In this document: piece after piece, positions 63,668 through 64,000 of the stretch | How positions within the stretch are numbered: the first letter of the stretch is position 1 | Layout of the letters: the number at the start of each line of letters is the position of its first letter | DNA from: Tetrahymena thermophila SB210 | Lineage: Eukaryota; Ciliophora; Oligohymenophorea; Hymenostomatida; Tetrahymenidae | Length of the DNA stretch: 64,000 nt | Direction of reading: 5' to 3' | Assembly: GCF_000189635.1 (NCBI RefSeq) | Contig: NW_002476434.1 | Coordinates: 496,001 to 560,000 of the forward strand | Position numbers and translations under genes: made by a program | Notes under the pieces: generated by a model | What the model saw: only the letters and a program-made list of their open reading frames with translations | What the model was told of the DNA's origin: nothing | Database searches by the model: none

Positions 63668-64000
63668 TCAGCGTTTCTATTATGTATTATAATGATGATT
63701 TATTGTATTTAATAATCCAGGTTTTATCTTAAAAGATTGATCCTCTTCTTGAATCGAATTGCTAATGATCAATCTTAATCTATTCTATATTTTCTACCTA
63801 TTTAAAAATTTTATTTCTAAAATGTTTTCTGCTTATTAAATTATCTCGCAAGCGAATCGCTTTATCAACCACTTTTAATCTTTAGTTTTTCTTTGTGGCT
63901 CTTATAATGCTTTAATTGTGAATATATTAGTTTCTTATATCTTTATTCTTTTTTTGCTTATTTAATTAATATAATTCATTGATTTTTGTTTTGAGTTTGT
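63668..64000 (-). CDS. 3' part of an unidentified gene, cut by the window edge
   Basis: A 110-codon frame is open on the minus strand from the window edge to a TGA at 63668-63670. It is rich in Lys, Gln and Ile, with a plausible helical segment (KWLIKRFACEIIQQAENILE). It is not in frame with the start of the neighbouring gene at 63610. The family was not recognised. It could also be a 5' exon of the downstream kinase-like gene if an unseen intron joins them. The start lies outside the window. Confidence 0.4.

Noticed and set aside
1-64000. tRNA, rRNA, CRISPR array, bacterial operon signals
   Set aside because: None found: no cloverleaf with conserved T-arm, no rRNA-like block, no regularly spaced repeats, and the genetic code and introns show a ciliate nuclear genome.

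Overview
The window is nuclear DNA of a ciliate, most like Tetrahymena or a close relative. It is extremely A+T rich. Long protein-like frames are full of in-frame TAA and TAG, and the only codon that ends them is TGA (UAA/UAG = Gln, ciliate nuclear code). Introns are GT-AG, mostly 40-120 bp, longer than the 20-35 bp introns typical of Paramecium. Genes sit on both strands of one long molecule, so it is not a gene-sized nanochromosome of the Oxytricha type. Gene models below were read by eye with the ciliate code. For each complete multi-exon model the spliced length is an exact multiple of three.

Layout. 852-4502 (+): OSCA/TMEM63-type (DUF221) mechanosensitive channel-like membrane protein. 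5427-8476 (-): coiled-coil/repeat protein with several TFxPxIN motifs. 10124-12450 (+): long coiled-coil protein. 13100-14266 (-): unrecognised 388-aa protein. 15333-16868 (+): multi-pass, MFS-like membrane protein. 17308-31106 (+) and 34619-49671 (+): two giant paralogous AAA+ proteins of the RNF213/mysterin family (4416 and 4759 aa). Between them lie a decayed partial copy of the AAA core (about 32580-33000), a diverged direct repeat on both sides of it, and a small insert with perfect 12-bp inverted ends. 50025-52457 (-): leucine-rich-repeat gene with one repeat per exon. 53388-57581 (-) and 59362-63610 (-): tandem paralogous membrane proteins with histidine-kinase-like architecture that look catalytically dead. 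63668-64000 (-): 3' end of another gene that runs off the window.

The most interesting part is the RNF213-like pair. Both keep the two active AAA modules (GETGIGKT and GEPGTSKT Walker A motifs with matching Walker B motifs) and share at least six intron positions. Only the downstream copy carries a recognisable RZ-type zinc finger near its C terminus; I see no RING finger in either. In vertebrates the RNF213 RZ finger is the element used for lipid A ubiquitylation on cytosolic bacteria. A bacterivorous protist with one RZ-bearing and one RZ-less giant AAA paralogue, plus pseudogene debris between them, suggests an expanding or diversifying family that may work in bacterial handling or lipid-droplet biology. 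That functional reading is inference only.
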